DNA of 64,000 nt, from NCBI RefSeq assembly GCF_049847105.1, contig NZ_JBNCNS010000002.1:620001-684000 (forward strand), read 5' to 3'. Position numbers and translations under genes: made by a program. The notes under the pieces were generated by a model. That model had not been told where the DNA came from, made no database searches, and saw only the letters and a list, made by a program, of their open reading frames with translations. Below are positions 7,920 through 16,640 of the stretch, one piece after another. This DNA comes from Gordonia sp049847105 (GTDB lineage Bacteria; Actinomycetota; Actinomycetes; Mycobacteriales; Mycobacteriaceae). Each line of letters starts with the position of its first letter. Positions within the stretch are counted from its first letter, which is position 1.

Positions 7920-9719
7920 GTGACCGCGGTAGACCAGCCCACCACGCAAGTGGCACCAGTGCGTCCGTTTCCGGAGCGCTATCAGCCCAAGGGCTCGTTC
8001 ATCTACAAGCTGCTGACGACCACCGATCACAAGTTGATCGGCATGATGTACATCACCGCCTGCTTTGCGTTCTTCCTCATCGGTGGCCTGATGGCGCTGC
8101 TGATGCGTGGCGAGCTCGCGCATCCGGGCATGCAGTTCCTGTCGACCGAGCAGTTCAACCAGCTGTTCACCATGCACGGCACGGTGATGCTGCTGATGTA
8201 CGCGACACCGATCGTCATCGGCTTCGCGAACTTCGTGCTGCCCCTGCAGATCGGCTCGCCCGACGTCGCGTTCCCGCGACTGAACGCCTTCGGCTTCTGG
8301 CTGTTCGTGTTCGGCTCGACGATCGCCGTCGCAGGCTTCCTGACCCCGGGTGGTGCCGCCGACTTCGGCTGGACGGCGTACACGCCGCTGACCGATGCGA
8401 TCCACTCGCCCGGTATCGGTGCCGACATGTGGATCATGGGTCTGGCCGTGTCCGGTCTGGGCACCATCCTCGGCGCGGTCAACATGGTGACCACCGTTGT
8501 GTGTCTGCGCGCACCGGGTATGACCATGTTCCGGATGCCGATCTTCACCTGGAACATCCTGGTGACCAGCGTGCTGATCCTGCTCGCGTTCCCGCTGCTG
8601 ACCGCTGCTCTGATGGGCCTCGAGGTCGATCGGCAGTTCGGCGCGCACCTCTACGACCCCGCCAACGGCGGTGTGATCTTGTGGCAGCACCTGTTCTGGT
8701 TCTTCGGCCACCCCGAGGTCTACATCATCGCCCTGCCGTTCTTCGGCATCGTTTCCGAGGTGTTCCCGGTGTTCGCCCGCAAGCCGATCTTCGGTTACTC
8801 GGGACTGGTGTACGCGACGCTGTCCATCGCGGCGCTGTCGGTGGCCGTGTGGGCGCACCACATGTACGTCACCGGTGCCGTGCTGCTGCCGTTCTTCTCC
8901 TTCATGACGTTCCTCATCGCAGTGCCGACCGGTGTGAAGTTCTTCAACTGGATAGGCACGATGTGGAAGGGCAACATGACGTTCGAGACGCCGATGTTGT
9001 TCTCCGTCGGCTTCATCGTCACGTTCCTCTTCGGTGGTCTCACCGGTGTGCTGCTGGCCAGCCCGCCGCTGGACTTCCACCTGTCCGACAGCTACTTCGT
9101 CGTCGCCCACTTCCACTACGTGCTGTTCGGCACGATCGTGTTCGCGACGTACGCCGGTATCTACTTCTGGTTCCCGAAGATGACCGGCCGCATGCTCGAC
9201 GAGCGTCTCGGCAAGATCCACTTCTGGCTGACGTTCATCGGCTTCCACACCACCTTCCTGGTGCAGCACTGGCTGGGTAACGAGGGCATGCCGCGTCGTT
9301 ACGCCGACTACCTGCCGTCGGACGGTTTCACCACACTGAATATGGTGTCGACTCTGGGTGCTTTCATCCTCGGTCTGTCGACCCTGCCGTTCCTGTGGAA
9401 CGTCTTCCGCAGCTACCGCTACGGCGAGGTCGTGACGGTCGATGACCCGTGGGGCTTCGGCAACTCGCTCGAGTGGGCAACCAGTTGCCCGCCGCCGCGG
9501 CACAACTTCACCGAGCTTCCCCGGATTCGTTCCGAGCGTCCGGCCTTCGAACTGCACTATCCGCACATGATCGACCGGATGCGCGCGGAGGCCCACGTCG
9601 GCCCGGGACACAACGAGCACGGCCATGACCGGCAGGTCGCCGAAGAAGCCGAGCACATCCGTCGAGCGCCACTCACCACCGGCGACCATGAGGCGTCCGG
9701 GGACGCGGATCCGCGCTGA
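7920..9719 (+). CDS. ctaD: Cytochrome c oxidase (aa3) subunit I
   Basis: 599 residues, full length for the catalytic subunit of the aa3 terminal oxidase, which reduces oxygen to water and pumps protons at the plasma membrane, in actinobacteria within a bc1-aa3 supercomplex. Twelve hydrophobic segments are seen. Heme ligand His86 (TMHG), the CuB/Tyr motif HPEVY at 264-268, CuB ligands His313-His314, and heme ligands in AHFHY (His397, His399) are present. The GTG start has a strong AGGAGG 5 bases upstream. The 285-base upstream region shared with the divergent lipoprotein gene should hold both promoters; a TAGGAT box at 7826-7831 is one candidate. Confidence 0.97.
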   Translation: MTAVDQPTTQVAPVRPFPERYQPKGSFIYKLLTTTDHKLIGMMYITACFAFFLIGGLMALLMRGELAHPGMQFLSTEQFNQLFTMHGTVMLLMYATPIVIGFANFVLPLQIGSPDVAFPRLNAFGFWLFVFGSTIAVAGFLTPGGAADFGWTAYTPLTDAIHSPGIGADMWIMGLAVSGLGTILGAVNMVTTVVCLRAPGMTMFRMPIFTWNILVTSVLILLAFPLLTAALMGLEVDRQFGAHLYDPANGGVILWQHLFWFFGHPEVYIIALPFFGIVSEVFPVFARKPIFGYSGLVYATLSIAALSVAVWAHHMYVTGAVLLPFFSFMTFLIAVPTGVKFFNWIGTMWKGNMTFETPMLFSVGFIVTFLFGGLTGVLLASPPLDFHLSDSYFVVAHFHYVLFGTIVFATYAGIYFWFPKMTGRMLDERLGKIHFWLTFIGFHTTFLVQHWLGNEGMPRRYADYLPSDGFTTLNMVSTLGAFILGLSTLPFLWNVFRSYRYGEVVTVDDPWGFGNSLEWATSCPPPRHNFTELPRIRSERPAFELHYPHMIDRMRAEAHVGPGHNEHGHDRQVAEEAEHIRRAPLTTGDHEASGDADPR

Positions 9720-9741
9720 CGCCACGGGCAACCGCGAACAC

Positions 9742-10971
9742 GTGGCGAAGGAATCGGGTGACACGACAGTCCTGATCACCGTCACCGGGCCGGACAAGCC
9801 CGGGGTGACGTCGGTGCTCATGGGTGCGCTGGCGGGCCAGCAGGTCAGCCTCCTCGACGTCGAGCAGGTGGTGATCCGGCGCCGACTGACGCTGGGTGTC
9901 CTGGTGTCCGCCGCCGGAGATCCCGAGGCGCTCCAGGACGTCGTCGAACAGGCCATGGACTCGGTGGGCATCGACGTCATCGTCGAGGTCGGTCCGGACA
10001 CCGGGACCCGACGTCCGTCGAGCCACGCGGTGGTTGTTCTCGGTAGTCCGGTGACCGCACGCGCCTTCCGGGCGATCGCCGCCGAACTCGCGAGTCAGCG
10101 CGGCAACATCGACTCCATCCGGGGTGTCGCGGATTATCCGCTCACCGGCCTGGAACTGATGGTGAGCACCAACCGGGACGACGTCGCCGCCGACTCGGCA
10201 TTGCGCAAGGGCCTCGCGGCCGTCGCCATCGACCACGGGGTCGACATCGCGGTGGAGCGCGGCGGACTGGCCCGGCGCGCGAAGCGTCTCATCGTCTTCG
10301 ACGTCGACTCGACCCTCATCCAGGGTGAGGTGATCGAGATGCTGGCGGCCAAGGCGGGCAAGGAAGCCGAGGTGGCCGCGGTCACGGAGGCCGCCATGCG
10401 CGGTGAGCTCGACTTCTCCGAGTCGCTGCATCAACGGGTCGCCGTCCTGGCCGGTCTGGATGCGAGCGTTATCGACGACGTGGCGAGCTCCCTGCAACTC
10501 ACCCCTGGTGCGCGGACCACGGTCCGGACCCTGCATCGTCTCGGCTACCACTGTGGCGTGGTCTCCGGCGGATTCCGCCAGGTGATCGAGGGACTCGCAC
10601 ACGAACTCGAGTTGGATTTCGTGCGAGCCAACACGCTCGAGATCGTGAACGGCAAACTGACCGGGCGGGTGGTCGGGGAGGTCGTCGACCGGGCGGGAAA
10701 AGCCAAGGCACTGCGTGCTTTCGCCGATCAGGTCGGTGTTCCCATGGAGCAGACGATCGCAGTCGGGGACGGCGCCAACGACATCGACATGCTCAGCGTG
10801 GCCGGCCTGGGTATCGCCTTCAACGCCAAACCGGCCCTGCGCGAGGTCGCCGACGCAGCACTGAGTCATCCGTTCCTCGATGCGGTGCTCTTCATCCTGG
10901 GCGTGACGCGCGACGAGATCGAGGCGGCCGACGCCGCGGACGGGGTCGGACGGCGGGTGCCGCTCGGTTGA
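9742..10971 (+). CDS. serB: Phosphoserine phosphatase with N-terminal ACT domains
   Basis: 409 residues from GTG 9742. Last step of L-serine synthesis: hydrolysis of O-phosphoserine. Two ACT-like domains (residues ~9-90 and ~95-172; VLITVTGPDKPGVTSVL opens the first) precede a HAD phosphatase core with the nucleophile motif DVDST at 187-191 and the GDGANDIDML motif near the end. Length and layout match mycobacterial SerB2, in which the ACT domains bind serine as feedback inhibitor. It starts 22 bases after ctaD. No strong ribosome site is visible; an upstream ATG at 9688 inside ctaD is possible. serA at the far end of the window is in the same pathway. Confidence 0.92.
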   Translation: MAKESGDTTVLITVTGPDKPGVTSVLMGALAGQQVSLLDVEQVVIRRRLTLGVLVSAAGDPEALQDVVEQAMDSVGIDVIVEVGPDTGTRRPSSHAVVVLGSPVTARAFRAIAAELASQRGNIDSIRGVADYPLTGLELMVSTNRDDVAADSALRKGLAAVAIDHGVDIAVERGGLARRAKRLIVFDVDSTLIQGEVIEMLAAKAGKEAEVAAVTEAAMRGELDFSESLHQRVAVLAGLDASVIDDVASSLQLTPGARTTVRTLHRLGYHCGVVSGGFRQVIEGLAHELELDFVRANTLEIVNGKLTGRVVGEVVDRAGKAKALRAFADQVGVPMEQTIAVGDGANDIDMLSVAGLGIAFNAKPALREVADAALSHPFLDAVLFILGVTRDEIEAADAADGVGRRVPLG

Positions 10972-11059
10972 GCGATGTACGTGTCGTATTCCTTCAAGCC
11001 ATTGTCGGCGGCGAGGAGCATGATCGGAACGTCGAATCACCCAGGGAGAGGACATTCCG

Positions 11060-11440
11060 ATGACGAGTGAACACAAGGTCGGCGATCTGGCGATGGTGAC
11101 GCTCGATTGTGCCGACGCGAAGGTGTCGTCCGAGTTCTGGTCGGCGGTGCTCGGTTGGCAGATCACCGCATCGGGCGACGGGTACGCGATGCTCACGGGC
11201 ACTGGAGCCGCGCTCGGGTTCGGTGCGATTCCCGACTATGTGCCGCCGGCGTGGCCGAACCCCAACGGCTCCAAGCAATTCCACTTCGACCTGGCCGTCG
11301 AGGACCTCGATTCGGCGGCGGCGCGATGCGTCGAGCTGGGTGCGACGGTACCGGCCGAGCAGCCTGGCGAGACCTGGCGGGTGCTGCTGGACCCGTCGGG
11401 CCATCCGTTCTGCCTCACGAAGGCAGAGAACTGGGGGTGA
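11060..11440 (+). CDS. VOC-family (glyoxalase-like) protein
   Basis: 126 residues forming one vicinal-oxygen-chelate domain: two beta-alpha-beta-beta-beta modules are recognisable, from MVTLDCADAKVSSEFWSAVLG at the start to QFHFDLAVEDLDSAAARCVE and LLDPSGHPFCLT at the end. Members bind a metal and act as glyoxalases, dioxygenases or drug-binding proteins; the exact substrate cannot be told. The ATG follows GGGAGAGG by about 8 bases. The next gene begins 1 base after the stop. Confidence 0.85.
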   Translation: MTSEHKVGDLAMVTLDCADAKVSSEFWSAVLGWQITASGDGYAMLTGTGAALGFGAIPDYVPPAWPNPNGSKQFHFDLAVEDLDSAAARCVELGATVPAEQPGETWRVLLDPSGHPFCLTKAENWG

Positions 11441-11441
11441 T

Positions 11442-12206
11442 GTGGAGGTGACCGACACGGCGACCGGGATCGATGCCGCGGACCCTTTCGACGTCGCCTA
11501 TCGACGCCTGGTGGGCTACGTCGGAGGGGGTGAGGACCCGGACGATCCGGGCGACGTGCTGGCCATGCAGATGGTGGTGCGGATCGAGAAGGCGGACCCG
11601 CCGGACCGCGCCGAGCTGCTGAGCGCCGCGGCCCGCTCGGTGGCGATGCTCTGCCTCGACGACCGGTCGGGCGCCGACGGCCCGTGGTCGGCGCCGATGG
11701 ATGCCTGGTGTGACGCCCGCATCCGCAAGATCGCCCGCCGCGCACGCGGTGCGCAGTGGGCGGCGGCGCAGGAGGTCTGGGGCCTGACCGTCGCGCAGGG
11801 CACCGCAGAGGCGCGGGCGATCGTGCCGGGTCGGGTCGGCGACGTCGACAAGCGGATCGCCCGCCTGCAGATCGGCGGGACGGAGATCGACGGCGATGTC
11901 GCGTCCACACCACCCGACGCGGGAGTGTGCCTCTGGATCAATCCCGGTCTCGAGATGACCGTGGGTAAGGCCGCCGCCCAGGTCGGTCATGGTGCGATGC
12001 TCGCCGTCACACTGATGTCCGCCCGGCGGGCACAGGAATGGCGAGAGACGGCGTGTGCTCTTGCGGTTCGCGAGGCGACGCCGCAGCGGTGGGCGGCCCT
12101 GCTCGACGCCGAGTCGGCGGGTCGCGCGGTTGCGGTCCGCGACGCGGGGTTCACCGAGATCGCACCGGGATCGGTGACGGTGATCGCGGAGGTGATCGAG
12201 GCATGA
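11442..12206 (+). CDS. Peptidyl-tRNA hydrolase PTH2-like protein
   Basis: 254 residues from GTG 11442 (GTG 11448 is equally possible). The C-terminal ~120 residues contain the PTH2 signature MTVGKAAAQVGHGAMLAV, with the Lys and Gln-x-x-His that act in cleavage of the ester bond of peptidyl-tRNA. The N-terminal ~120 residues are helical and not recognised; fusions of this kind are common in actinobacteria. It might rescue peptidyl-tRNA or act on another aminoacyl ester. It is packed directly between the VOC gene and the cupin gene, overlapping the latter in an ATGA junction. Confidence 0.75.
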   Translation: MEVTDTATGIDAADPFDVAYRRLVGYVGGGEDPDDPGDVLAMQMVVRIEKADPPDRAELLSAAARSVAMLCLDDRSGADGPWSAPMDAWCDARIRKIARRARGAQWAAAQEVWGLTVAQGTAEARAIVPGRVGDVDKRIARLQIGGTEIDGDVASTPPDAGVCLWINPGLEMTVGKAAAQVGHGAMLAVTLMSARRAQEWRETACALAVREATPQRWAALLDAESAGRAVAVRDAGFTEIAPGSVTVIAEVIEA

Positions 12207-12667
12207 GTGAAGCCGCGGACCTGCCCGACTGGGCACGAGGGCTGGGACTCTCGCCGCATCCGGAAGGCGGCTGGTATCGGGAGACGTGGCGCAGCGACGT
12301 CACGATCCCGGCCGACATTCTCCCGCACGGCTATCCGGGTGATCGAGCGGTAGGTACGGCGATCTACTTCCTGCTCCTGCCGGATGAGCGTTCGGCGTGG
12401 CACACGGTCCGCGGTGCGGAGTTGTGGCTGTACCACCGCGGCTCGCCGGTGTTGCTCGAACTCGGTGGCGACGGATCGGGGCCGGATGCGCCGGCAGAAG
12501 TCGTGGTCGGTGCCGACATCGCCGCGGGTCACCTGCCTCAGGCTGTCGTGCCGCCCGGTACCTGGCAGCGCGCGCGACCGGTCGGCGACGAGCCTTCGCT
12601 GGTCAGCTGTCTGGTGCTGCCCGGATTCGACTTCGCGGACTTCCGTCTGGCCCCGGACGCGACCTGA
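12203..12667 (+). CDS. Cupin, DUF985 family
   Basis: 154 residues. Single cupin domain of the DUF985 type, with the typical opening LGLSPHPEGGWYRETWRS and the barrel segments TAIYFLLLPDERSAWHTV, ELWLYHRGSPV and AVVPPGTWQRARP. The biochemical role is not established; the conserved histidines suggest a bound metal. Its ATG overlaps the stop of the PTH2-like gene (ATGA), so the VOC, PTH2-like and cupin genes are probably one operon. Confidence 0.82.
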   Translation: MSEAADLPDWARGLGLSPHPEGGWYRETWRSDVTIPADILPHGYPGDRAVGTAIYFLLLPDERSAWHTVRGAELWLYHRGSPVLLELGGDGSGPDAPAEVVVGADIAAGHLPQAVVPPGTWQRARPVGDEPSLVSCLVLPGFDFADFRLAPDAT

Positions 12668-12719
12668 CCCGCCGCCACGCCCGGCCGCCACGAACGGCAA
12701 GGGGCCGGCGCCCGGGACG

Positions 12720-13712
12720 TCAGGACGTTGCGGTGCGCGCGGTCGCCGGGGCGATGTGCCCCAAGGTGTTCCGCCAGATCTCGCGATCAGGAGCGATGGA
12801 CGCGACGATGAGTTCGTCGGCTTCGGCGTGGCCGGCGAACCAGTCGAGGTAGTCGAGGACCTGTGTCGGGGTGCCGACACCCGCGTAGGTCATCATCGAA
12901 TCGATCTGGCGGCCCTGCGGCATGTCGAGGATCATGTCGGCCTCTTCGTCGGTGAACTTTCGGCCGCGGCCGAAGAGCGCATTGACGCGATGGCGCTTCG
13001 CCTGGCGCAGCTGGTCCTGGGCGAGCGCCTCGTCGTCGTCGGCGATCACACAGACGCCGGCGATCACATAGGGGGACTCGAGTTGTTCGGACGGCTGGAA
13101 CTCGCGCCGGTACACCGCGACGGCCTCCTCGAGGGCCTGCGGTGCGAAATGCGATGCGAACGCATAGGGAAGGCCGAGCGCGGCGGCGAGCTGGGCACCG
13201 AAGAGTGACGAGCCCAGGATGTACAGCGGGATGTCGGTGCCGGCGCCGGGCGTCGCCGCCACACCCTCGACGCGGGACTGACCACGCAGGTACCCCTGCA
13301 GTTCCAGCACATCCGACGGGAACCGATCGGCCGACGCCATCGTGCGTCGCAGCGCGGCGAAGGTCTGCTGATCGCCGCCCGGCGCACGGCCGAGCCCGAG
13401 ATCTATGCGACCCGGGTAGAGCTCGCCGAGAGTTCCGAACTGTTCGGCGATGGCGAGCGGGGAGTGATTCGGCAACATCACACCTCCCGCGCCGAGGCGG
13501 ATAGATTCGGTGTGCGCGGCCACATGTGCGATGAGGACAGCAGGCGCGGCCGAAGCGATCGACGACATGTTGTGGTGCTCCGCGTACCAGATGCGACGGA
13601 AGCCCCAGCGCTCCGCGCGCTGCGCCATGTCGACACTCGCGACGAAGCTGTCATGCACGGTCTCACCGGGGCCGACCTGTGCCAGGTCGAGGATGGACAG
13701 ATCAACACTCAT
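12720..13712 (-). CDS. LLM-class flavin-dependent oxidoreductase (MsnO8 type)
   Basis: 330 residues. Bacterial-luciferase-like TIM barrel that uses FMNH2 or F420H2. The start MSVDLSILDLAQVGPG, WYAEHHNMSSIASAAPAVL, GVMLPNHSPLAIAEQFGTL and YPGRIDLGLGRAPGGDQQT are diagnostic of this class; the EHHN histidine and the phosphate-binding LGLGRAPG loop are intact. The substrate is unknown. Convergent with the cupin gene and divergent from the ABC ATPase gene. Longer in-frame extensions overlap the divergent gene and are rejected. Confidence 0.85.
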   Translation of the reverse strand: MSVDLSILDLAQVGPGETVHDSFVASVDMAQRAERWGFRRIWYAEHHNMSSIASAAPAVLIAHVAAHTESIRLGAGGVMLPNHSPLAIAEQFGTLGELYPGRIDLGLGRAPGGDQQTFAALRRTMASADRFPSDVLELQGYLRGQSRVEGVAATPGAGTDIPLYILGSSLFGAQLAAALGLPYAFASHFAPQALEEAVAVYRREFQPSEQLESPYVIAGVCVIADDDEALAQDQLRQAKRHRVNALFGRGRKFTDEEADMILDMPQGRQIDSMMTYAGVGTPTQVLDYLDWFAGHAEADELIVASIAPDREIWRNTLGHIAPATARTATS

Positions 13713-13827
13713 GTAGTGGTCAAGGCGCCGGCGCCCCGGTGTATTCCGGTCGGACGGATTCCCTTGTCGGCGACCATGTGTCGCATGGCTCCACGCGGCC
13801 GCCATCGTCGTAGGGCACGATGGGGGA

Positions 13828-14685
13828 GTGACAGATGCGACCGACGATGACGAGGTGTACGAATCCGATCCGGACCTGTTGGTCGATTTCCGCGACGTGA
13901 CGCTGGTCCGTGGTGGCAACACCCTGGTCGGGCCCGTCTCCTGGCAGGTCGAACTCGATGAACGCTGGGTGGTGATCGGGCCGAACGGCGCGGGCAAGAC
14001 CTCGCTCATGAGGCTGGCCGCCGCGCAGGTCCACCCGACCGCCGGTATGGCCTTCGTGTTGAACGAGCCGCTGGGGAAGGTAGAGGTCCGGGAGCTCTCG
14101 ACGCGCATCGGCGTGTCCAGCGCCGCACTGGCCGAGCGGGTGCCCGCGGACGAGGTGGTGAGCGACGTGGTGATCTCGGCCGGGTACTCGGTCATCGGCA
14201 GATGGCGCGAGACCTACGACGACATCGACCGCGCGCAGGCCGTCGAGTCCCTGGAGTCGCTGGGTGCCGAACACCTCGCCGACCGCCTGTTCGGCACCTT
14301 GTCCGAAGGCGAACGCAAACGGGTCCTGATCGCACGCGCCCTGATGACGGATCCGGAACTCCTGTTGCTCGACGAACCGGCCGCCGGCCTCGACCTCGGC
14401 GGCCGCGAGGAACTCGTGGACCGCCTCGGCCGGCTGGCGTCCGATCCGGAGGCGCCGGCGATTGTGTTGATCACCCACCATGTCGAGGAGATCCCCGACG
14501 GATTCACCCACGTCATGCTTCTCGCCGAAGGCGAGATCGTCGGGCAGGGGCTTCTCGACGACGTCCTCACCAGCGAGAACCTGTCGACGGCGTTCCGGCA
14601 GCAGATTACCCTCAGCAAGGTCGACGGACGCTATTTCGCTCGGCGGACCCGGCGTCCCGGTGGGCATCGCCGGGCGGCGGGCTGA
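13828..14685 (+). CDS. ABC transporter ATP-binding protein
   Basis: 285 residues. Walker A GPNGAGKTS at 51-59, ABC signature LSEGE at 158-162, Walker B LLLLDEP at 178-184, and the switch histidine in LITHHVEE. A single ATPase without a permease next to it; the position corresponds to Rv3041c, likewise an orphan ATPase. It may energise a permease elsewhere or act in translation or repair. GTG 13828 is preceded by GGGGG about 3 bases upstream. Followed after 49 bases by the NUDIX gene. Confidence 0.9.
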   Translation: MTDATDDDEVYESDPDLLVDFRDVTLVRGGNTLVGPVSWQVELDERWVVIGPNGAGKTSLMRLAAAQVHPTAGMAFVLNEPLGKVEVRELSTRIGVSSAALAERVPADEVVSDVVISAGYSVIGRWRETYDDIDRAQAVESLESLGAEHLADRLFGTLSEGERKRVLIARALMTDPELLLLDEPAAGLDLGGREELVDRLGRLASDPEAPAIVLITHHVEEIPDGFTHVMLLAEGEIVGQGLLDDVLTSENLSTAFRQQITLSKVDGRYFARRTRRPGGHRRAAG

Positions 14686-14734
14686 TCGTCGCGCGCTACC
14701 GTCATACGGTGATCGTTCGACAGGAGTGTCTGCC

Positions 14735-15568
14735 ATGAGCCCATCCGAGCCCGCCCCGGAACCGACGTCAACCGAACCGGCCCCGCTGCGCGGGGCGGCG
14801 ACGGTGGTCCTGGTCCGTGATTCGGAGGGCGGGGTCGAGGTCTTCCTCCAGCGCCGGGTGAAGCAGATGGCGTTCGCGGGCGGGGTGACGGTCTTTCCCG
14901 GTGGCGGGGTGGATCCGCGCGATGCGGACGCCGACATCGACTGGACCGGGCCGGACGCGCAGTGGTGGGCCGACGCGTTCCACACCGACGCCAAGACGGC
15001 GCAGGCGCTGGTGTGTGCCGCGGTCCGCGAGACCTTCGAAGAGTGCGGCGTCCTGCTGGCCAGCCGACCCGACGGCACCCCGGTCGATCCGCAGTCGTAC
15101 GCGTCCCATCGCGACCAACTCGTCGACAAGACGCTGTCCCTGGGTGATCTCCTCCGCGGGGAGGGACTGAGTCTGCGGGCAGATCTCCTGCGCCCGCTGG
15201 CCCACTGGATCACCCCGATCATCGAGAAGCGTCGCTACGACACCCGCTTCTTCCTGGCCGCGCTGCCGGCGGGACAGTCGGCCGACGGCAAGACCACCGA
15301 GGCCGAGGTGACCGCCTGGGCCACGCCGCGGGCCGCCCTCGACGCGTGGATCGCGAACGAGCACACCCTACTCCCGCCGACCTGGGCGCAGCTGAATCAT
15401 CTGGCCGAGTTCTCCTCGGTCGCGGAATTGCTGGCGGCCGATCGGGTGATCGAGCCGATCGAACCGTCCGTCACGCCCGGCGCAGGGCTGGCCGGTCTGA
15501 AGTTCGCCGGATCGGATCGGTACTTCGCCGTGGCCGCGGACCGTGAGGTACCCGGCCTCAGTCGCTGA
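14735..15568 (+). CDS. NUDIX hydrolase
   Basis: 277 residues. The N-terminal half has the NUDIX fold: TVVLVRDSEGGVEVFLQRR, FPGGGVDPRD, and the catalytic helix AAVRETFEECGVLL with the REx2xEE metal-binding residues. About 40 residues lie between the GGG turn and the REx2 helix, longer than the classical 23-residue box, as in the CoA-pyrophosphatase-like long NUDIX branch of actinobacteria. The C-terminal half (THE-type accessory region) is unrecognised. ATG 14735 has CAGGAG about 9 bases upstream. Corresponds to Rv3040c in order. Confidence 0.85.
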   Translation: MSPSEPAPEPTSTEPAPLRGAATVVLVRDSEGGVEVFLQRRVKQMAFAGGVTVFPGGGVDPRDADADIDWTGPDAQWWADAFHTDAKTAQALVCAAVRETFEECGVLLASRPDGTPVDPQSYASHRDQLVDKTLSLGDLLRGEGLSLRADLLRPLAHWITPIIEKRRYDTRFFLAALPAGQSADGKTTEAEVTAWATPRAALDAWIANEHTLLPPTWAQLNHLAEFSSVAELLAADRVIEPIEPSVTPGAGLAGLKFAGSDRYFAVAADREVPGLSR

Positions 15569-15587
15569 GCTCGGACAGCCGGGTCGC

Positions 15588-16571
15588 TCAGGAATCGAGG
15601 TCGACGACGCCGTCGGCATCGACGTCGTCGATGGCCGAGTCGTCGCGCTCGGCCCACTCCAGCAGGGTGTCGAGCCGGTGGGCGACATCGTCGATCTCGC
15701 GGTGGAGATCGCCGATCTCGGCGAACCGCGCCGGCATGGTCGCGATGGTGAAATCGTCGGGCGCCACGTCGTCGATCTCAGTCCATCGGATGGGTGCAGA
15801 GACCGTCGCGCGCGGGTTCCCACGCACCGAGTATGCCGAGGCCATGGTGTGATCACGGGTGTTCTGGTTGAAGTCGACGAACACCGCGGCCGGGTCACGG
15901 TCCTTGCGCCACCAGGTCGTCGTCACGTCGGCCGGGGCGCGGCGTTCCACCTCACGCGCAAAGGCGAGCGCGGCGCTACGGACCTGCGGGAAGCCCCATT
16001 CCGGTTCGATCCGCACGTAGATGTGCAGTCCCCGCCCGCCCGACGTCTTGGGGAATCCGCGGATGCCGAGTTCGTCGAGCACTTCCTCGACGACGTGTGC
16101 GACGCGCTGGATCCGGGAGAACGGGCAGTCGGGCATGGGGTCGAGGTCGATCCGCCATTCGTCGGGGCACTCGGGATCCGGGCGCCGCGAGTTCCACGGA
16201 TGGAACTCGACCGTCGACATCTGGACGGCCCAGATCACGCTGCCCAACTCGGTGACGCAGAGTTCGTCTGCGGTGCGGCCGAAGCGCGGGAACCAGATCT
16301 CGACGGTCTCCAGCCAGTCGGGCGCACCGGCCGGGATCCGCTTCTGGTGCACCTTCTTCCCGCTGACACCCGTCGGGAACCGATGCAGCATGCACGGTCG
16401 GTCACGCAGCGCGCGGACGATCCCGTCTCCGACGGCGAGGTAGTACTCGGCCAGGTCGCGTTTCGTCTCGCCGCGTTCGGCGAAGTACACGCGATCGGGA
16501 CTGGACAGACGGATCGTCCGGTCGCCCACCCCGAGCTCGACCGGTTCACCGGCTTGCGAGGCCTTCGCCAT
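15588..16571 (-). CDS. LigD-type polymerase/primase domain protein
   Basis: 327 residues. Stand-alone archaeo-eukaryotic primase-type polymerase related to the polymerase domain of LigD, used in non-homologous end joining and gap filling. Seen are RPCMLHRFPTGVSGKKVHQK, the catalytic Asp pair in WRIDLDPMPDCPF, the TSGGRGLHIYVRI motif, and a third acidic motif in VFVDFNQNTRDHTMAS. No ligase or phosphoesterase domain is fused and no Ku gene is nearby. The start at 16571 gives the family N-terminus; an upstream ATG would cross the divergent promoter of the enoyl-CoA hydratase gene. Confidence 0.88.
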   Translation of the reverse strand: MAKASQAGEPVELGVGDRTIRLSSPDRVYFAERGETKRDLAEYYLAVGDGIVRALRDRPCMLHRFPTGVSGKKVHQKRIPAGAPDWLETVEIWFPRFGRTADELCVTELGSVIWAVQMSTVEFHPWNSRRPDPECPDEWRIDLDPMPDCPFSRIQRVAHVVEEVLDELGIRGFPKTSGGRGLHIYVRIEPEWGFPQVRSAALAFAREVERRAPADVTTTWWRKDRDPAAVFVDFNQNTRDHTMASAYSVRGNPRATVSAPIRWTEIDDVAPDDFTIATMPARFAEIGDLHREIDDVAHRLDTLLEWAERDDSAIDDVDADGVVDLDS

Positions 16572-16640
16572 GAGCCAACTGTAGAGCCGTGACCTCCCCC
16601 GGCGGGGCTGCACACGAAAGACAGACGGTAGCCTTCGACC

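Noticed and set aside
7854..10001. Very long minus-strand reading frame (715 codons) opposite ctaD and serB
   Set aside because: It is His/Gln/Asp/Arg-rich without recognisable domains and lies antisense to two clear conserved genes; a by-product of third-position GC bias.
13720..15222. 500-codon minus-strand frame opposite the ABC ATPase and NUDIX genes
   Set aside because: Low-complexity composition, no domain, antisense to genes with intact motifs.
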